DNA of 64,000 bases, taken from assembly GCA_934045905.1 (NCBI GenBank), contig OW203766.1, positions 17,106,309-17,170,308 of the forward strand, written 5' to 3'. Below, piece by piece: positions 34,825 through 46,213 of this stretch. The stretch's first letter is position 1. Every line of letters begins with the position of its first letter. Origin of the DNA: Leuctra nigra (taxonomy: Eukaryota > Arthropoda > Insecta > Plecoptera > Leuctridae). Below the pieces are notes generated by a model that worked only from the letters and a program-made list of their open reading frames with translations, was not told where the DNA came from and did not search any database. A program made the position numbers and the translations under genes.

Positions 34825-37800
34825 TTAGTCGTCGGAGCCCGCCTTGCCAGCCCAGTCCCCGGCATCACTGTCATTCTGTGAAGAGACAAGTTAGAGCTGA
34901 CCACCGAAGCATTGCTGTTAGTTCACCTACCACACATGTGTATTACTCATCAGTCATCACATGATTGCCCCGAGTTGCTTACAAGCATTTTCAACAATTT
35001 CTCACGCTCGACTGCCCAGCAATGGACAGTGCATGCATAGAATGTGGAAGCTAGGTTCGGACTAAGACATAATGAAGTGAGATTAAATATTATGAACACT
35101 GGAAATGAACTGAAATATTTTCATACTTGATCTATTACTTTATCAAATGGATACTCTATCACCAAAATACAGAACAGTAATACAGAAATGTTGCTGAAAA
35201 TAAAATAGGTAGGTATCAAAAGAGGCAACCCAGAACAAACCTGTGTGCTAGTCTTCCAGCTTAAAATCAATATTCATACATAATTTGGTAAAAAATTGTT
35301 CAACAATCCGAACATAAATTATGTACAGGTAGCTTCTGAAGAAGGAACCTACCTAATAACAGGGGTTGATTTGAATTCCTTATTTTAGATGAATAAGTGT
35401 GTTGAAATCAATTGCTCTGTGCCTACCTTGACAGCAGTGTCGCCCTCGCTCTGGCTGTTCCTGGGTGGGCCGCGCGCGCCGCGAGGCATGCGCCTGCGGT
35501 AGCGCGGACGGCGCGTGCCTTGACCGTCGCCGCGGGGCTCTCGTGCCTCGCCGTCGTCGGTCCTCGGCTCGTCGTCCTGCGAGCGCGGGCGGCGGTCACC
35601 CTGCGGGCGTGGACCGGCACCGCGGAAGTTGCGACGGAAGAAGCGGCGTGGAGCACCCCCACGCCCGCGACCTCCACGTCCCTCACCACCCTCATAGTCA
35701 CCCTCCTTCTGCTCCTGCACATGAGAATCACAACTAGGTTACAGTAACTAAATTATCTTTTAATTGAGGTGAATTTAAGTACCTACTTAGTAGGTACTAC
35801 ACAAGTAGGTAATTGTCATCATAAAAATAAATAAAAATAAAATAGGAACTAGTAGTTAAAGGTAACTAATTAGTAATTACTAATAACCAACCCATCATGC
35901 ATCTTAATTTTGTCCCACTGACGTAAAAAAATGTCAGTTACCGTCAACACCGGACCACTTAACTAAGATGTAATGAAATCCAACGTCATGTTGGGGTGTC
36001 GACTTACACTTTCACTTACCCCTTCGGAGGTCTGGCCATCCCGGTTCTGCTGCGACCTTCGGGGACGGTTGTTGTAGTAGTTGTTGTCAAAGTTGCGACG
36101 CGGACGGTAGCGCCGGCCTCCCTGGCCCTCGCGGGGGCCTCCCTCGCCTCCGGAGCCCTCCTCGCCCTTGCTGTCGCTCTCGTAGCCTTCGCCCTCCTCG
36201 CGCGGCCGACGACCTCCGCGTCCTGAGGGAGATTCATCACCTTCAGCACAGGAAAACTCTTACTTTTACAAAATAATTTTTCGAAGGAACAAGACATTTG
36301 ACACCAAAAAATGTACACCCACCTAACTAGTGATGTAATATTCCCGGGAATTTATTTTTTCGGGAATATTCCCCAAACCGGGAAATTATTGGGAATTTAC
36401 TACAGGGATGAGTAAACATTAAGAGAAAACATTATTAAAGCATGTTTATGTTTTGAGATGTCATAAGACAGGGGTTGGCAACCTGCGGCTCCTTGGTGGG
36501 TTTTGAATGGCTCTTTATAATTTAAATAACGATCTGGAATCGAAATATTTGAAAATTCGAATAAATGCCCTGCAGGGCAACATCAAGAGGGGGGGGGCTT
36601 TGTCCACATAGCAGAATAAACTAGTAATTCAATTGATTATTTTTTGTGTATTATATTTGATTGCCTGCTGCGGCTCGCATTATTATCCAATTTATAAATT
36701 TTTCGGAAATTGGCTCCGTCACCAAAAAAGGTTACCAAACCCTGTCATAAGATAACAAGAAAATTAATGACAAAATAGAGAATTTACTAAGAGGTAATGA
36801 CAAACCACAAAATAATAACATTATACATTTTAGGTAATTTATAATGAAAAAGTAAATTCCCGATTTGGGGAATATTCCCCAAATTTGCTCGGGAATATTC
36901 CCGGGAACGGGGAATATTCCCGCTGGGCATCACTACACCTAACAAATCATAAAACGGTATTTGAACGAAACGGATTGGCTGCTGGTCAGGTTCCTGACAA
37001 TAAATCCTTATTATTCAATGAAATCTGAGTTTATCTAATAAAGGTAGGTAGATAACAAGTTAGCAATAGCATAGAGTCTAGACTTCGTAGGATGATGGCA
37101 TGACATTTTTTTTCAGCCAATCCATTTCTTTCAAATACCGATTTATCATTTGTTAAGTATACCTAATTAAAAGGTTTTCTACCCAAATCAGATACCTGTA
37201 GCTTACCTATGTACCTACAATAATTGTATTGCAATTTACAATGAGTTTTTAAGCAATTACTACAGGTATGAACTTAATGTGGTAGAAAAACTTCCACAAG
37301 TCAGAATGATAGGAAGAGTGCATGTGCAAAGCAAAAAATATCCAGTCGAACTGAGGTACACATGATTTCTGAACTGCCAAGTGAGAGCTCTACGAACTGC
37401 GTTACCCAGCCTGATGGGTATAATAATTAATTTGAAGGGTAAAAATGGTAGGTAGGTATTCAAAAGAAACGAATTGGATAAATGGCGCCATCCGATGAGG
37501 TTAATTGCCAACATATCATAACTCCAGTAGTGAGCTCCAATCGATAATAGCAAGGAATGGTTGTCAAGGAACCTGACCCGCAGCCAAATCAGTTTCATTT
37601 GATACAATTTTTACTTTGGCCAAGTACTACACCTCAATAAACTTTGCAATCAACAAAATAAAACTATTCAATTGACGTGCAGCTTCTAACCCAACTAGAG
37701 CTCCGTGAATCCACCTAAGAATGCATCAAGTAAGTAACTGACCTTCACCGCGGCCTGGGCCACCACCTCCCTCCCCACGCCGGGTGTAGAACCACTGGCG

Positions 37801-40800
37801 GTATCCGCGTCGCTTGTCGGCAGCGTACGGCGACCCCTTGACCGGCTCGCCGCTCGGCCCGGTCACGTTGGCCGCCTCGTTGCCCTTCTCGCCGACCACG
37901 ACGTCGAACTCCACCACTTCACCGTCGCCGACGCTGCGCACAGCCTTCTTGGGGTTGTTCTTCACGATGGCAGATTGATGGACAAACACGTCATCTTTCG
38001 TGTCATTACTGCAACAAAAATATGCATCATAGATTGTGCGAAATAAGAATTAATTCATTTCTCACACCAAATAATATCCAATTGAGAAGAAGTAGTGTCT
38101 ATGCTTTAAGTGCATTGCAAAAAAAGTGTGCCACCTATTCTACATTCTTTGTACAACAGCAACAAATAATCCCTGTCATTTTACTCTTCACCCCCCCCCC
38201 CCCCCCCCCCACATTCAAACAACTTTTCCTCTGAAGGGTCGAGGGAGAGTAGCCTTTAAACTAAAGTAGGTAGGTAAAGTAAATGGATGGAAAGGGGAGA
38301 AGGAGGGTGACAGCCACTGTAGGTAGGTACCTACCCACTTTAATATTTTACTACTCTGAGTCAGACTAATTAAAAAATGATGAGTGCAGAAAAGTAATCG
38401 GCTTACACATGTGTAAGCCGATTACTATTCTGCATTCTCATGTTCCTAGTGCTTCCAATTCAACAGTCTCTTCTTACTTTTGAACTGCCCCACTCCACTG
38501 GCAGATGTTAGGTGAGATGATAGATTAGATTACCTACTATTGTTTAAATTTGTTCCTGGATATTGATTGTGCATTTAAATAATTGAACATTTTAATCAGG
38601 TTACCTACCTACCAGTGGCGTGCACTCAATGGAAGCAAGGGAAGCATTGCTTCCCCTTCCTTTTCCATTCCAACAATATTAAAATATAATAATTATATGT
38701 ATAATAATTTAATCTTTTTACAAAAATATTCATCACTTAATACTACTTATAGAATTCTTATTACGAACACAAATGTCACCACTTTCGCTCTGATTTCAAA
38801 GTAAACGCGGTTTCTAAGACAGGAGGTGGGCAAGGCGCGTGCGCACGCATACACTTGCCTCGGCTCGGCAGTCGGCCGGCTCCAAGGGATTCACTTTTCG
38901 AATTGCTTCCAATCCCTCGCTCTATATACGGGAGTTACGCATGCATTAGGTGATTTGCCTACAATCAAATATGTTAATCTGCAGCCACCTGAAAGTATTG
39001 TCAATAATAAAAACTTATTTTGCCATGATAATAACATTATTTGCCGGTCTAAACACAAAGCATTTCTGTGTAAACTGCGTCTATTTCTGCAGGCGTATTC
39101 TAGCCAAGGGAAGCAAATCGGAGAGTTGCATCCACAGTCCGAACGCAGCCGAACTACTCCCGAGTTGACACGATTGGAACGAACATGTGATCGGTCGGTG
39201 ACAGTGCTCAAGAGCGGTTGAATGTCTAAACTTGTAATATCTACAAAATATTGCAGTTTCGGATTCTCAGTTCAGTTTACGCATTTCTACAAAGTTTTTG
39301 TATATCTGTATTTGCCCTCGTATTTGCCTTCAAAAAACTAATGATTAAAATATAAAAAATTAGTCTGAAAATCCTCCTTTGACCATTTCTTAAATTCAAG
39401 TAATCTTCCAAAAAGGTACTTTCAAAATCGTTTTTAACCATCTAAAATTAGTCAAATTTTAAAAAATTCCCTGCGGGGCTAAGCTGGGGGGCAAGCCCCC
39501 CAGACCCCCCTCCGGGTCTGGGCAAATTTCTTTCCTGGCAATTTGCTTCCCTCGCTTCAAATGTCACGGCACGCCACTGCTACCTACATTACATTAAAAA
39601 AAAACTATTGATTTCAACATGGCCATGAAAGTTTTGTATCCCATACTCATTCTAACCATTTTAAAAAAATAGGGGAGAGTGGAAGCACCTTCTGGTCAGT
39701 CCTAAAAAATCAGTAGTTAGGTAGCTAATTCGTTGACAAATTATTATTTTTTTTTTTTTACCTACTGCGAATTTGCAAAGCAAAAATATAAATCCAAGAG
39801 GGAAGTCAAAACAAAATAATCCTAGATCTAAAAGTCATCCTTGGACGTAAGGGTGAAGTATCATAGTAGGACACAATATTGCTGTGAGCTGTGACTGTAC
39901 CTTACACAATGTCAGTCCGTGCAAAATACTGCCATTTGACAACTCTATCAGTAATTCGATGAACTCAACTGAACTACTACTAGATATTCTGCAAGATAAC
40001 AATATTTATTTTCCATCTCTTCTCAATGGACCTACAGAAGTGTTATCATTGCAAGTAAACACGTGAGACGGATAAAAATAATGTGGCAGGGCCAAGACTA
40101 GGAAGCCCAAATATGACCTAATAATTGTATGCAGACGATAAAACGTGGGTAGGTAGACTGATATTTCAACGCAGTGAGTATAAATGTCTATGATTTCACT
40201 ATCACTGGAAAATGTTATTGGTTCCCAGAGTCCTACCAAAGATAGTCCTACAGAGAGTTTCATGGTAGGTAGAGAAGGTATGTCAATTTTATAAAACTTT
40301 TAGATTTTCTGTTCCGAAAATTTGTTTGTGTAATAGGACCTACACAGCCACGTTTTAATATTCTCCCATCAATTAGAATAGGATGATGAACCTAATCGTT
40401 TTCGTAACATGTACGTAGTACCTATCTAGTGTTTTCCATAAAAAAAAATTAAAAAAAATTACCATAACAACGTCGCGGTGCATACTAAGTATTTGACTGG
40501 TCAAATCACATCCCTTTATTAAATTACCTATGCACGTAATGCAGCCATAAATAAACATAGCCACAGACTGTCATTCCATTTCTGTTTTAATTGAAGGGGA
40601 GAACGTTTTTTCACAATAGTTAACAAGATCTAATCCACTCATTTCCTCCCATGTGAACGTGGCTCGGTTTGTCATGCAGCAAATGAACCTCTCTCTAGGC
40701 AACAATGCAGTCAACAAAATGTGACGCCCATAAATTATTGGTATTTTGATGAAGCTACTCGAAGAACCAGCGGCGCGGGATAAAAACATTGTATTTCCAA

Positions 40801-43204
40801 CACATTCTCTCTCTCTCTGCCCCCGCAATTAGATAGTAAAACGCCCCCGGTTTGTACTAATTTCGTAATATCGGAAGCCTCGTGTGAGACCTCGAACCTA
40901 CTTCACATCATTTTACCGCCATCGGCAGAGATTTCTTTTACATTCGGAACCAAAGTTTCCCAAAATAAATGAAAACCCCACACACATAGGAAATATTATA
41001 AATAGAAACAGTGTGGCTCGTCGTTTTTGACGTAGTCAGTTGAAACCGTATCGAACGTTTTCAAGGACGCACCATAGCATACCATAGCGCAGAGGCTGTA
41101 AGCTAACCCTGTCAAGTAAAAATTACTGGCGCATGCAAAACAACAAGATGGACAGTAATGCAATGCATCAACATTTTCAGAAAAGATAATAACCTCCCCT
41201 TGGAAGGTTCAATGGCCGAAAGTTTGCCACCGCCTCTAACCCCCGAGAGAGAGAGAGCGCGCAAGAGCGAGCGGGAGAGAGAGAGAGCGCAATGTCGGCA
41301 GCAAGGCGACGAAGTGGTCGATAATGGCGCGACGCCTTGCCTTGTAAACTTGCAAACGTGCGACGTCGTTGCAAGCAGTGCAAGAAGCAACACTGATCAA
41401 ACATTGTCGCGCGCAAATGCAGTACAAGGAGGGAGGGGTGACGTCAATTCTGCATTCAAAATCGCCCGAAGAATGGAATTTAATAAAACTGGTCTGGCAA
41501 AGTTGCGCATTGAAGCAATTTAATGATCGATCATAGACCAATCATCACTCACTAAACACTTGATACCTAATTGACTAAAAATAAACCAAATTATTGCATT
41601 GTAAACGTTATAGGTAGGTAGCAAGTTGCTCATTAAAACAATGTCACTGCGCCTTTCTGAAGATAAAGAAATCAACATTCAGAATACATGAGCACTATCT
41701 ACCTACTCATTAGGTATTCATTGTGGAAGCCTCTCTTCTTCAATCTTCATGCACAACAAATCATTATGCATGCACAGTGCAGTCAGTTGGTAAATTGATC
41801 GATAAGTCTACTACTATCTTGCGTACCTACCTACATAGGTAGGTACTGGGGTTCTTGATACGTACCTAACTCAAAACTAGGGAAATTAATAATAGGTAGG
41901 TACCTTCTACCCATTTTATTTACTACGTTTCGTCTACTACAAGAATTGACCGGGGACAAAAATAAACTATAATCCTTCCTGCACTTGCAGTCGCACCATC
42001 AAGAACCCACTCAAGTAAATCCGATTAAAAATGTGTTTTTCACATGTCAGATGTAAAGTTTATTATTCTTACCGGTTGATGAAGCCATACCCGCTTTTTA
42101 CATTGAACCACTTCACAGTCCCGGTGACTTTGGTAGCTGGAAGAAAAGAAAATAACAATGGTAACACATTGGATACGACCTAGGTATACAATGTCAATGG
42201 TACGACTTAGGAATAGATTATGCGGCTATGCCGACTCAGTTTACATTTATAGGAGCACATGGTAGGCCTGGTGGCAAAGAAATGGTTATTGAAGACATTT
42301 TGTCGTATCAGCAAAGTAGATTGGGATTTTAATTATTAACATTATCAACACTGGTGCAAAACAAATTTGACATTTGACCATGCGACGTAAGCATGGAGTT
42401 AGCTTATAAAATCAGGCAAATGAAGGTTATTCCAATCCACCACGCCTGCATTGTGCATGGCGCCGAGCCAATTTATCACGAAGTTTCAACTAAATTTAGA
42501 TCGGATTCCCTCGACGACCACGAGTTCCCTTTCCTTCCCCATGCTCTTACTAGTCAAATCGCATAAGAAAACCGGGACTTTTAGAACGGAAGGCGGTTCA
42601 TGCTGTAGAGGAGAACGACCGAAGTTCTAGGTATCAATCCCAGATTCATAAATTTAGGGGGAAAACAATAAATTGTCGGTAGCACAAGGTGCGCCAGTGA
42701 ACCTAGAGATACATACAATCACGAGATCGATTAACTTATGAAAAATGAACAGCTCTTCCCAATTCCCTTCTAGAACCTTGTCATTTCACACAAAGGAATC
42801 CGTGAAGGCTAGGAAGGTTCTTGGCCTTTGTGGAAGCAGCTTCTTGCCGCGTCTTTGTAACCTTGACAAAATAATCAGCGTGTCCAGGACGAAAACTGGA
42901 GCGAAAACATGGATAATGGCTAAATATCAATGAAACAATCAACAATTGGTAAGTAAATAAGGACCCTAGAATGATAAATAGATGATAAACGTTGCATTGT
43001 GCCGATTATTTTGTCGGCGACCGGCGAGCCATGTGCCTCTCGTACCAATGGAGAGCGCGCTAGTGGAAAAGATGGACGGCAAATCTTGTGCGCAAACATT
43101 CAAATATTTTAAGTTAAAATAGGTAGTTATAACTTGGACTTACCGATGACTTGCTTTTGTACGACAGCCTTGGGTTCTTCTGGCTGTTTCTCCGGGTCAG
43201 CCAT
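34825..43204 (-). CDS. yps: Y-box protein (cold-shock domain mRNA-binding protein)
   Basis: Complete minus-strand gene with six coding exons: 43204-43144, 42136-42073, 38008-37743, 36240-36020, 35714-35427 and 34875-34825. All have GT/AG borders and matching phases, and the product is 316 residues. The cold-shock domain covers about residues 21-91, with RNP1 KSGYGFI (34-40) and RNP2 DVFVHQ (48-53). The Y-box-specific extension [20 protein letters not shown] follows. The rest alternates acidic and RG/RR-rich blocks and ends in [16 protein letters not shown]. These proteins (YBX1 in vertebrates, Yps in Drosophila) bind mRNA and single-stranded nucleic acid, package stored mRNA and regulate translation. 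The ATG is the first one in a short GC-rich leader. Introns hold several transposons. Identification is firm. Confidence 0.95.
36328..36935. mobile_element. hAT-type MITE in a Y-box intron, interrupted by another
   Basis: The ends TAGTGATG and CATCACTA are flanked by identical CACCTAAC 8-mers (36320-36327 and 36936-36943). Both arms carry copies of the palindromic GGGAATATTCCC and CCCGGGAA, so the transcript could fold tightly. The inner element at 36469-36744 plus its duplication accounts for 284 of the 608 bp. Confidence 0.9.
36469..36744. mobile_element. nested hAT-type MITE (CAGGGGTTGGCAACC ends)
   Basis: Ends CAGGGGTTGGCAACC and GGTTACCAAACCCTG. The identical 8-mer TCATAAGA lies at 36461-36468 and 36745-36752. 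It contains the GCCCTGCAGGGC module near 36567. It is inserted inside 36328-36935 and is therefore younger than that element. Confidence 0.92.
36955..37140. mobile_element. MITE, TTTGAACGAAACGGATTGG group
   Basis: The ends CGGTATTTGAA and TTCAAATACCG are opposed, and the similarity continues inward for about 27 bp. The interior matches the copy at 22222-22410. It lies in a Y-box intron. Confidence 0.65.
37450..37625. mobile_element. MITE, same group, in a Y-box intron
   Basis: The left part TTCAAAAGAAACGAATTGG and right part ACCCGCAGCCAAATCAGTTT, ending ACTTTGGCCAAGTA, match the group at 22222-22410 and the CACTCGGCCAAAC ends. The exact borders are uncertain. Confidence 0.5.
38386..38433. 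repeat. 48-bp palindrome without loop
   Basis: The centre AGTAATCGGCTTACACA and its exact complement meet with no spacer, giving a 34-bp perfect palindrome. Beyond one A-A mismatch per arm it extends to 48 bp (GCAGAA and TTCTGC). It lies in the large Y-box intron. Confidence 0.95.
38613..39579. mobile_element. hAT-type element, 967 bp, in a Y-box intron
   Basis: Ends CAGTGGCGTGC and GCACGCCACTG, with the identical 8-mer CTACCTAC on both sides (38605-38612 and 39580-39587). The right part carries CCCTGCGGGGC and CCAGACCCCCCTCCGGGTCTG, shared with other hAT pieces here. Open frames of 131 (+) and 106 (-) codons overlap inside. Neither resembles a hAT transposase, so I treat the element as non-autonomous. 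Confidence 0.9.
41215..41440. repeat. GA-rich, CpG-rich patch in Y-box intron 2
   Basis: Contains GAGAGAGAGAGCGCGC-type simple sequence at about 41247-41292 and several CG-rich words. Open frames on both strands follow from the simple sequence. It could be an internal promoter, but there is no direct sign of that. Confidence 0.4.
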
Positions 43205-43259
43205 GATGTTCCGGGTGGTGGTAAAGGTGTTAAACGCGCCGAACCGATGTTATCCTTCC

Positions 43260-45960
43260 TTCTCGCAGCTTGGTAAAATTCCTTCTCAACAGCAGAACGA
43301 TTTTACACTTCGATCAAATAGAAATGAGCATTGTGATTGGTCTAAAATGTCACGTGCCTGAAAACGCAGTATCATTGGTTCTAAAGATTTCAAAGAACTC
43401 CACATACAAGAATGTCTGACAAAGAACTCAGGAAGATATCAACGTGTCCATCATGTGCTACCACCTAGTATAAAATTACCGAACTATGGAGCGCTGCGGA
43501 AGTCGGCAAAACAGTTCACCGCGTATATTTGAAATTATTTTGCCTTTTAAATTAGAATTCAAAATCATGATGGAATATTATATATTTGAAATAATTTGAA
43601 TTATAAATTAGAATTAAAAATCATGATGGAATAAATTTTAATTATTTAGGTGCTAGTTTTCTTTCTACGAAAAGTTCCTCATAGAAACAAAAAATATAAC
43701 TATTAACATTTTTATTGACACAGTGTAGGGGCTGAATGATATTTTCTTATAAAGTATTCACCTATTTTTATTTACCTAACAATAAAGCGACCAAAATTAT
43801 GATAAAAAAAATTATGGTGATACAGCATACATGATCTACATAATAACAATTAACATCGATTAACAAAGATACTAACTGAAGTTATAATAAACAATTAATA
43901 CCTACCTACACAAGAAACGATGACTCAATTTCGTTTGTTTACTTATCTGACAGAACATAATAAACAATAAACACCCACAATACGTACATTCACTGGTAAC
44001 AAGGTCCAGACAATTCCTGAGGGTTAACTATCCTTAAACCCATCTAATTTAATAGATGGGTTCATGGTTAAAATGTTCAATGGAAATAAATTACAAAGTA
44101 AATTCACTTATTTTTTTCTTATACTTATCCATAATTATTATTTAAGTACTCCATTACATTTCTAATTGTACAAGAAATAATATACAGAATTTTTGTAGCA
44201 AATAAATAATTATTTCAATTAACCATACAAAAAAATACTACAAGGTTTACGCCATCGGCGTAAATTTAAGTACAGCAAATCAAATACCTACGCAAGCAGA
44301 GAGTATATAATTAAAATTGTGACAACAGTTATGATGATATTTAATTATATATATTCTCTTTTAAGCCTGTTACAAAGAATATTTCGAAGCAATTTTTTGC
44401 TCTCTTTGGGGGTTATCTATTTGTATATATTATCTCAATATTATATTTCGCGTTGTGCTTGGTCCTCTCAGAATCGTGAATAATAAAATTATTAATTATA
44501 ATTATTATAATATAATAATATAGAGTTCACATCACGCTGACCTCACAAATACAATTTCGATATTATGGTGCAACAATACAAAAGTGATATAATATTTGCT
44601 TAACGCTAGGTAGGCCGTATTACGTCGAAAACTTCTTGTTCAAATTACTCTATTTGATTACGATGTTTTTTGGAACAGACAAAGCCATTATTTTCAATAT
44701 ACCATTGCAGTTAACAGCATAAAATATAATATGGAATTTTTACATTTTTAAATCTGTATTATTTAATATGTATTCGAATGTTTATTTAAATTTTAAGTTA
44801 ACAGACGATTATATTAATTTACAAAATTACGATTTAGAAATTATACATGACTTTGCTACCGATGATTCGTCTACCGAACTAACATACCTATGCTCATGAA
44901 TTGTGGAATGTTTATAAACAAATGATCACTAAATGATTAAAACTTTTTTTCAAAGTTCTTCTAATTTTCAAAGAAAGCTGATTCTCGAGGAAACAGCATT
45001 TCTATTATGTTCTATATTTTGTAAGACGTACTCCCCTATTGTTATATTAAGTTGATGTATTTTTGACTAAACTACACATCGACAATAATTATTGTACATT
45101 GCTTCAAAACACATCGAAGCAAACACTAAAATTATATATACAATTTTATCACTTTCGCAAGAATCTGTCAAAAACTGATCAATTCAAGGAGAATATGGAT
45201 AAGAGTATGTTTTATACCAACTATTAAACTATGCTGTACAAATAGTCATAACACAATTAGAATTATTGGAATTTGAAAGTCATGCAACGATCTTCTTAGT
45301 CTTGCTTGACTACATTATCTTCCCATCTTTAACAACACTGACCCCTATAGGAATATTTAGATGACTAAAAGCATTCACATAGGTTTATTACAATTCTATC
45401 TACCTAATTATAACGTTAATTTTAAATATTTAATCAGATTTCTTCCCTATAGGCCTACGGTTTTCTTAGAATAATGCCTCATTTTCAACCCGGAACTTCA
45501 AGAATGAAGTCCCGAGTTTTTGAATAAATATTATAGAATAATAAAAATTACGGTTGACACTTTTATACTGAGTGGTCAATAGAAATAATGTTACGATTTA
45601 AGAATCACTCATCTAACTACCTAAACACTGACTGGCAAAATCTAAAAAAATCTCGAAAACAACTCTTTTACACTTGTAAATATCTGCTCTATTTTGTCAA
45701 TGTATGCAGCATTGTGGGCAACACAGTTCTGAAACTACAAGCTTACTGACATGGCAAGTCTCATTTCCAGAAGAAAATCAATCAATTAATTAATAAGAGA
45801 GCAAAATTATCAATCTTTCATCAAAGCTATGAGCTTATTATTTTGTTATTCGAATATCTAAATAATTTTAGAAATAAGAAAAGTGTAACATTCTTTTTAG
45901 ATTGGCGCGTCTGTCTAAAATGCTTTTAAAAGTTAAGATAGCAATTCCTGTCAATCTATA
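43260..45960. other. AT-rich intergenic spacer
   Basis: This lies between the 5' end of the Y-box gene and the 3' end of the PLEKHG5-like gene. It is strongly AT-rich, with no supported open frame or structured repeat. A small hairpin (AACCCATCTA and TAGATGGGTT) lies at about 44037-44062. Confidence 0.6.
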
Positions 45961-46213
45961 TCTCTTAGTCAGTTGAATTGCATGAAGTACAGTACAAGTT
46001 GTTCAAATCTCTTCGCCAGCTGTCATGGCTGGCGCCTGGGACCTGTCTTCATCGCCTCCATCTTGTCTCACCGTCAGCCATCTTGGTTCACCGTCAGCCA
46101 TCTTGGTCTTCGGCAGCGGGCTTCGGGTTGTCGACCGATAAGAATCGTGAGGCCAGTAGACGAAATTTAGATTCCCAACCGTTTTGCAAGTACTTTGCAA
46201 TCCAACTTTCTTG

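Noticed and set aside
35385..36318. Alanine-, valine- or threonine-rich ORFs on both strands
   Set aside because: These are wrong-frame shadows of Y-box exons 4 and 5, whose GC-rich RG/E repeats keep other frames open.
38826..39221. 131-aa ORF as a transposase
   Set aside because: It has none of the hAT dimerisation or catalytic motifs, and an equally long frame runs on the other strand.
41158..41541. 121-aa and 101-aa ORFs at 41.2 kb as a gene
   Set aside because: They are carried by a GA and CpG simple-sequence patch inside a Y-box intron, without splice or domain support.
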